From contig NC_054535.1 of NCBI RefSeq assembly GCF_017654505.1, forward strand, positions 46,318,348 to 46,382,347: DNA of 64,000 bases, in the 5' to 3' direction. A program made the position numbers and the translations under genes. The notes under the pieces are model-generated. The model made no database searches. It was not told where the DNA came from and saw only the letters and a program-made list of their open reading frames with translations. Positions 58,856-64,000 of this stretch are shown piece after piece (the stretch's first letter is position 1; each line of letters begins with the position of its first letter). The DNA comes from Polyodon spathula. Its lineage: Eukaryota; Chordata; Actinopteri; Acipenseriformes; Polyodontidae.

Positions 58856-61800
58856 TGTTGCCTGTTTGTAGTCAGTGCTGGATTAATGGTAATCGTTATT
58901 CTGCGCGTCTCAAACCTGCTTTTGTGCTTGGCGCATACCTTTCGGATATACCAGGATCACGCATATTGTCGGCCACTCCCCCCATATTGCGTGATGCATA
59001 CATTTTATTTCTGCACACCGCAGAATGAATTGTGATGCGCAAAAGGGCGTTTCGAATATGACAACTTGGCACAATTTCGGCACAACGGCCATTTGCAACG
59101 CGCATACCTTTTGAATATCGGGCTCAGTGTCTTCTGAATTTTATATTACATATTATTATTTTTTTTTAAATTAATGTAATATAGTTACAGCAAAATGTCT
59201 GGTTATCCAAAAAATTACTGTGTGTTAAATAAAACTTGAGTGTTTATATTGTTCCAGCATTTTTTTTCTTAAACAAAGAGGTAACAAATATTATCGCTTT
59301 TAATAAGGGCCCATTATTTCCAGGTCTTGTCCGCAACTCAGCCTCAATTATTTGAAGATCATCCCACGATTCAAGTAGGTCTTTATCTATGATATGTTTT
59401 ATACTGTATTGCCCTCTTTGTTTACTTGAAATGTATTCTGCATAGTTCAATAACAGTACATGAGAAATTTATTTCAGACATGAAATGCTTAAAAAATAAT
59501 AAGGAAATAATTAAGGAAAATTGTAAATCATGGTGGCGAGAGATTTTCTTCTATTATGCAAATATAGATTTGCTGAGTGCTGCCAACTTGTTGTTGCAGA
59601 CAATATTGGCCTTATATTTATTTCAGTTTTACACCAAAATATTGAGTTACCATGGCTAATAATAGATTCAATGTCAGATCTTTCAACACTTGTTTAAAAT
59701 TACATATTAGTTACAGTGGTGTTACCACTGAATTAAACAGATTTCTAAGGCTCTAAAACCCCGGTTGATGCTTGTCTCGGAGGGTCCTAGTCTATCCATC
59801 TTTCACTAGACTTTACCCAATGCCAAGTCCATATACCGCCACAAATTGGGCGGGAATGGCAGATCTTAGGCGACTTTTAATAGGATAATTTATTACACTT
59901 ACTATTTTCTTTAAATTCATTGGTTTCATTTTCAGTGATCTAATTGGCCAAATGGATATGCATAATAATTAGAATTACAACACCTACTAAAGTCAAATTA
60001 GAATGTGTACTAAATAACGCGTTTTTGACCTGGATGGCGTTCCATCGTGTTCCATTGAACCATGTCTCCCTGTGTGATCAGCACATGCACTTGTTCTTTT
60101 TTAATGTTATAGCTCCTCTCATAGAGTGGTTCCTCCCTGTACAAAGTCTTACTGTATGCATTTCTTTCAAAAAATAGTAGGTAAGATCATTATTATGGTC
60201 TGTGCATTTATGTATTTATAAATAATACAGTCCTTTTCCGTCGACATTAGTACCAGTGGTTGGAATAACTTTTGGGGTGTGGCCTCCTGTGCATGCCACC
60301 TCAGCGACGTCACACAGGGCCAAACTAACTACTGTAAGGTAAGGGGAGGGTTATTTGAAATATAGGCGCTGTCAATCCCATTACAAAAAAAGAACCACAA
60401 GTGTTGAAGGAGCAATTATTTATGTTCTATACATATATTTCTTATATTTTAAAATAAATAACAGATATAGCTGTGTGAATTGCGATGTAGAACATACTTT
60501 AGTTATCTTTAAGGCTGCTCCAAAAAATATAGATTTATACAGAGATCTCAAGTTGGCAAAGCTAAGTGTGAGTTTTTCTTACTATTAATATGGCGTCACA
60601 GTTAAATGTCATCATCTATGAATTACCCAGTAATTAGTCACAAAACAAGGACTGCACACATCAGCTACACCCTGCTTATTCTCAGAAACGCACAAAACAA
60701 AGTGCAAAATGAGCAAAAACTTGTAAGCATTCAAGATTTTGAAAAAGATAAGGTGTTAATATTTTGTCACATATAAATCAATATGCAATACCAACATTGC
60801 TTTAATATTGGTCAGTCTCATAGCATCGTAGCAGCGCACACCAATGCAAATAATCAAAAAGTCCCGCTAGGTGCCAGTAAATGTTGCTGAATTACTACAA
60901 CTGGCAAAAGCTTTAACAATGTAGAATTTAGCGAATAGAACATTGAGAGTTATATTTTATTTCATAAGCTACTAATAATATATATATATATATAACAAAG
61001 AAAATAATAATTGCGCTGTAAGGCTTACAATACATGTTTAGGGTTTAGCTTGCGTTGATGATACATAACAGTACCGCTGGAAGATGCAGATGCTTTGTTG
61101 TGCTGCATTTATTCCTACGTTACTTTTTTAGCCCTTTGTAAAAAATTCTCTGTCGGACTTAGATTTGTAAAAAATTATCTATCGGAATTAGATTTGTAGC
61201 ACAGGTCCTTGGTATTGACGTAGTATTGAAGTAGTGATCATTTTTGTCTCTGCGTAAGCATTACCATTCTGGTGCCGAAGGTGACCATTCAGGGTTGAAT
61301 TTTAGCATTACATTTTAAAGAGACAACTTTTCGTTTGCCTGACATTTTCTTTACCATAAAGTTGACTTGACCTGCTCATAGTAACATCAATAGGCGGGCA
61401 ATACATGTCGTTGCAAATACTCTTGAGTCAGAGATACGTAAAACGTTTGTTAATGCTATTGTGAAAGGGTGTGGGAAAACACAAGGCAGACACAAAGTTC
61501 AACAATGAAATGCCGGTACAGGTGCCCAGATTTATTAGTCTGTGCTCAGTTGGCAGGTGCTTCTGTGACAGTTGGGGGCACTCTACCATCAATGGTATTA
61601 GGGTTCAAATGCTTGCAACTCAGACGTGAGACTTCAGGTGTCTGATTTATATGGAGAGAAAAAAGAATACAAATAAATATCATACTTCATAATTACCGGA
61701 AGTAATTTATTCCAAAGTGTTTTACATTAGAATATGCCTGTAGTTATTAGCTGTGTGGTGTCTTTTGAAATTTGTATATGTTTCAAACTCCACATAAGAA

Positions 61801-62319
61801 GGAATACATTATGATCTGGAATACATTATTTCACAGAGCTATGTAGTATGGTCTTTATATTATTTAAGAAAACAGCTTTTGTTTGACCGAATTTCAGAGC
61901 AGCATACAATATATGAAGCCGGTAGGACCATTCTGCCTGTAAGGTGTCACTTTGGAGATGTCCTAAAAATTGGACTGGAAAGGCTGATACCTTAGTACTG
62001 TGAAAAGTTCATCCTTTTGAATGATGTATTAGAAAATAACTGAATTTATAACAATCTTTGTAGCCTAGTAAACAAAGTTATGCAGGATCTGACATGCAGA
62101 CGGCATTGTATGCAGCTGGCAAATGGTGGGACTCTGGTTAGCTGTAACTGGTGTTTAGTTAAACTATCGTATACAAATAATAACCATGCTTTTGAAATGT
62201 AAAGACTCCACCTATTCAAATGATGTTTTGGATTAGCACATCACTGAATTTATAACAATGTAGTACACAGCTAGTATGCAATTTTATTAATTTCCTGAGA
62301 TAACCGTGCATTTGATCAC
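58856..62319. other. Noncoding stretch
   Basis: 58860-59130 is probably the 5' flank of the Harbinger remnant (GCGTTTCGAATATGACAACT, ending GAATATCGGGCTC). About 61459-61700 has an LTR-like look on the minus strand (AATAAA near 61535, TGTGAAAGGGTGTGG end) without proof. Otherwise no gene, RNA or repeat recognised. Confidence 0.4.
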
Positions 62320-62624
62320 TGTGACCGGATAGAGTTAGCAGTGACACTCAGGGGCCAGAATGCTGCAGTTCACACACATTTATTTACAATTACAGAAACA
62401 CCAAAACAACAAACAAACAGTTCAGCACCACACCGTACCTTCACAATCACAATTCTAAACTAACAGCTGTGATCACCCTTTCTATACACCTGTGGCTATA
62501 CATCTTCAGTCTCAGCCACATTCTTACATGTTTTTGCAGGGATGAATTTAACCCCCTCCCTGCCACCCGATATTCCACACACACCTGTGCACTGCTAAGG
62601 ATTTCACCCTGTCACATTGCCACA
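62320..62624 (-). repeat. Solo LTR-like sequence of the TGTGGCAATGTG family
   Basis: The minus strand starts TGTGGCAATGTGACAGGGTG at 62624, includes GGCAGGGAGGGGGTTAAATT and CATCCCTGCAAAAACATG, and the segment ends with CCGGTCACA at 62320. The start resembles 53355, and the inner GGCAGGGAGG block resembles 26280-26723. No convincing target duplication was found. Confidence 0.6.
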
Positions 62625-63469
62625 CATACCTGTCAACATTGAGTTTTCAAAATAGGGGCGCTTTTATAAATGTAAATCGTAGTGTCCTGCATAGAAGTGA
62701 ATACCTATGGAAGACAAAGGCATACAACTATTCAATTGTTTGGTAGAATGATAGACTGTGATATGGGGCTCCTTCTAATTGCTTTTAAAAAGGAAAAATA
62801 TCAAACAGAAAAAAACAACCATGAGATGCTTCACAATAACATTCTCTCTTGGTCCCTGTGGTTCTTATTGTACTGTAGCTGTAGGTGGCTGATTTGTCAG
62901 CAGCCAATACTTTGTAAACAGGTCCACTGTAGTTGATTTTGCAGGACAGAAAAGCATACGCAGTTGGCGTTGTTACTTTCATCACACAACAAATCTAAAG
63001 GCTGAGTTTGGTACTGCACATTGACCTCGTCATCAAACGACAAGCTGTGGCACCTACTTTATAACAAGAAAAAAAACCTCAATAAGCCCGTCATAAAAAT
63101 TAAATAAAACAAAAGCCAAAATACACAACAACGTGGTATTGCAACGTTATTCATTAGACTGCACATATGTGGCCGAACAATAATACCACTGCATACATGC
63201 CAACAGTCCCTATATGGTCGGGACAGTCCCCATTTCCTAGCAAATCTCCCACATCCCGATGCATAGGAAGAAAATCCTGATATTTACCCATAGTAAAAAA
63301 AATGTATTCTGCACAGCAGAGTTAGTGAAAACCACACACTATGCTCTTCGTGCGACTGACACATCTGCTGATCACTAACTTATACAACGGTAAGAACGCT
63401 TCATTATGTCTATTTTTACTGTCATGATGGTCGTGTCGTGTTGAGTTGGGGGGATACATCTATTATATG
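62625..63469. other. Noncoding stretch, nothing firm recognised
   Basis: Segments at 62630 (ACCTGTCAACATTGAGTTTT) and 63190 (CATGCCAACAGTCCCTATAT) have the look of dispersed fish repeats but no structure supports a call. Confidence 0.4.
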
Positions 63470-63957
63470 ATAACACTATGTAACACAATTTTTGTTCCTG
63501 GGTAGTAAGTGTTATTTCCTAATTGCTTATGCCTCAAAAGTATAGAAAATGGCTATTATTCCCCACAAACTTTGCTTTTGTGACCAGGACAGTGATATTT
63601 CAAAATATCACTATTTCCAATGGGAAAAAGGGCAAATGTGTGTCTTTTTGTTCACATAAAATCATTACTTGTATTTACAGTATAATCGTAAATCTCGAAA
63701 AACTACTCACTTCTAAATCTTTTGTAGTCATTTTTGTATTACTTTAGTATAAATACAGTATAATCGTAAATCTCTGAAAAACTAACGAAAAGACAAATTT
63801 GCTTTTGTCCCATTGTCATAGTTATTTTGAAATATCACTTTGGTCACAAAAGCAAAGTTTGTGGGGAATTTAGATTTTCTATACTTTTGAGGCATAAGCA
63901 ATTAGGAAATAACACTTACTACCCACTTTTTGTAAAAAAAAAAAAAAAAAAAAATTT
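63470..63957. mobile_element. Foldback element copy 2, with both arms
   Basis: The left arm (63470-63620: GTTCCTGGGTAGTAAGTG, CCTAATTGCTTATGCCTC, CCCCACAAACTTTGCTTTTG, GATATTTCAAAATATCAC) and the right arm (63825-63925) are inverted copies over about 100 bases. The middle (63672-63780) contains two copies of AGTATAATCGTAAATCTC. The right terminus is replaced by an A-run. It cannot code for protein. Confidence 0.85.
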
Positions 63958-64000
63958 TACATGCCCGTTGAATTCATGCCTGCCACAGGGCTCGCCTGGG

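Noticed and set aside
62630..63270. Possible paired ends of a MITE (CATACCTGTCAACATTG and ATACATGCCAACAGTCCC)
   Set aside because: They are in the same orientation and no terminal inverted repeat or target duplication could be found.

Overview
This is vertebrate nuclear DNA, most likely from a ray-finned fish. The sequence is AT-rich, has no operons, and is dominated by long noncoding stretches, microsatellites and decayed transposons. The transposon mix (L2-type LINEs, Ty3/Gypsy LTR elements with SCAN-like gag and proline-rich gag repeats, Tc1, hAT, Harbinger, Crypton-like recombinase, TTAA-type MITEs, tRNA-derived SINEs) is typical of fish. A sturgeon or paddlefish is my guess from the flavour of the repeats, but the window does not prove it.

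Only one host coding exon is convincing: 28491-28625 (+). It encodes 45 residues of an N-terminal type II signal anchor and ends in a phase-0 GT donor. From recall of the family it matches the first coding exon of GALNTL6, a Golgi polypeptide GalNAc-transferase-like protein. No second GALNTL6 exon was recognised in the 35 kb downstream, which fits the very large introns of this gene. I read 1-28490 as upstream or intergenic sequence plus 5' UTR, and 28626-64000 as intron 1.

Layout. 1-6.6 kb: a Myb/SANT-like fragment, AT repeats and a decayed LTR. 6.6-10.6 kb: an L2 LINE on + split by a later insertion that includes an opposite-strand L2. 13-17.5 kb: microsatellites and a roughly 20-28 bp minisatellite. 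17.9-20.2 kb: an internally deleted LTR retrotransposon on the minus strand with a perfect 5-bp target duplication and a 351-bp poly-C tract inside its gag region. 20.3 kb: a small MITE with perfect TTAA duplications. 23-25 kb: a Gypsy gag-protease fragment beside a broken Tc1. 26.3-27.1 kb: an LTR, primer-binding site and gag fragment. 28.5 kb: the GALNTL6 exon. 29.2-30.1 kb: a non-autonomous hAT element in intron 1. 33.3-35.9 kb: a Crypton-like (DUF3504-type) gene remnant split by a minus-strand Gypsy element whose LTR carries three tandem kappaB-like sites. 37-43 kb: LTR, LINE and SINE pieces. 44.3 kb: a MITE with 20-bp perfect terminal repeats and an older copy at 30.8 kb. 47.4-48.1 kb: a TTAA-type element with a MADF-like coding remnant. 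52.8-55.4 kb: a SINE, a head-to-head LTR palindrome and a hAT transposase fragment. 57-59 kb: a LINE 3' end, a foldback element and a Harbinger transposase remnant. 62.3 and 63.5 kb: an LTR and a second foldback copy.

Apart from the GALNTL6 exon nothing looks like an intact working gene, and I see no intact novel multi-gene system. The most interesting material is transposon biology: the MADF-carrying TTAA element, the kappaB-array LTR, the interrupted Crypton-like gene, and the datable nested insertions. All family names come from reading translations and terminal repeats by eye; no database search was run.
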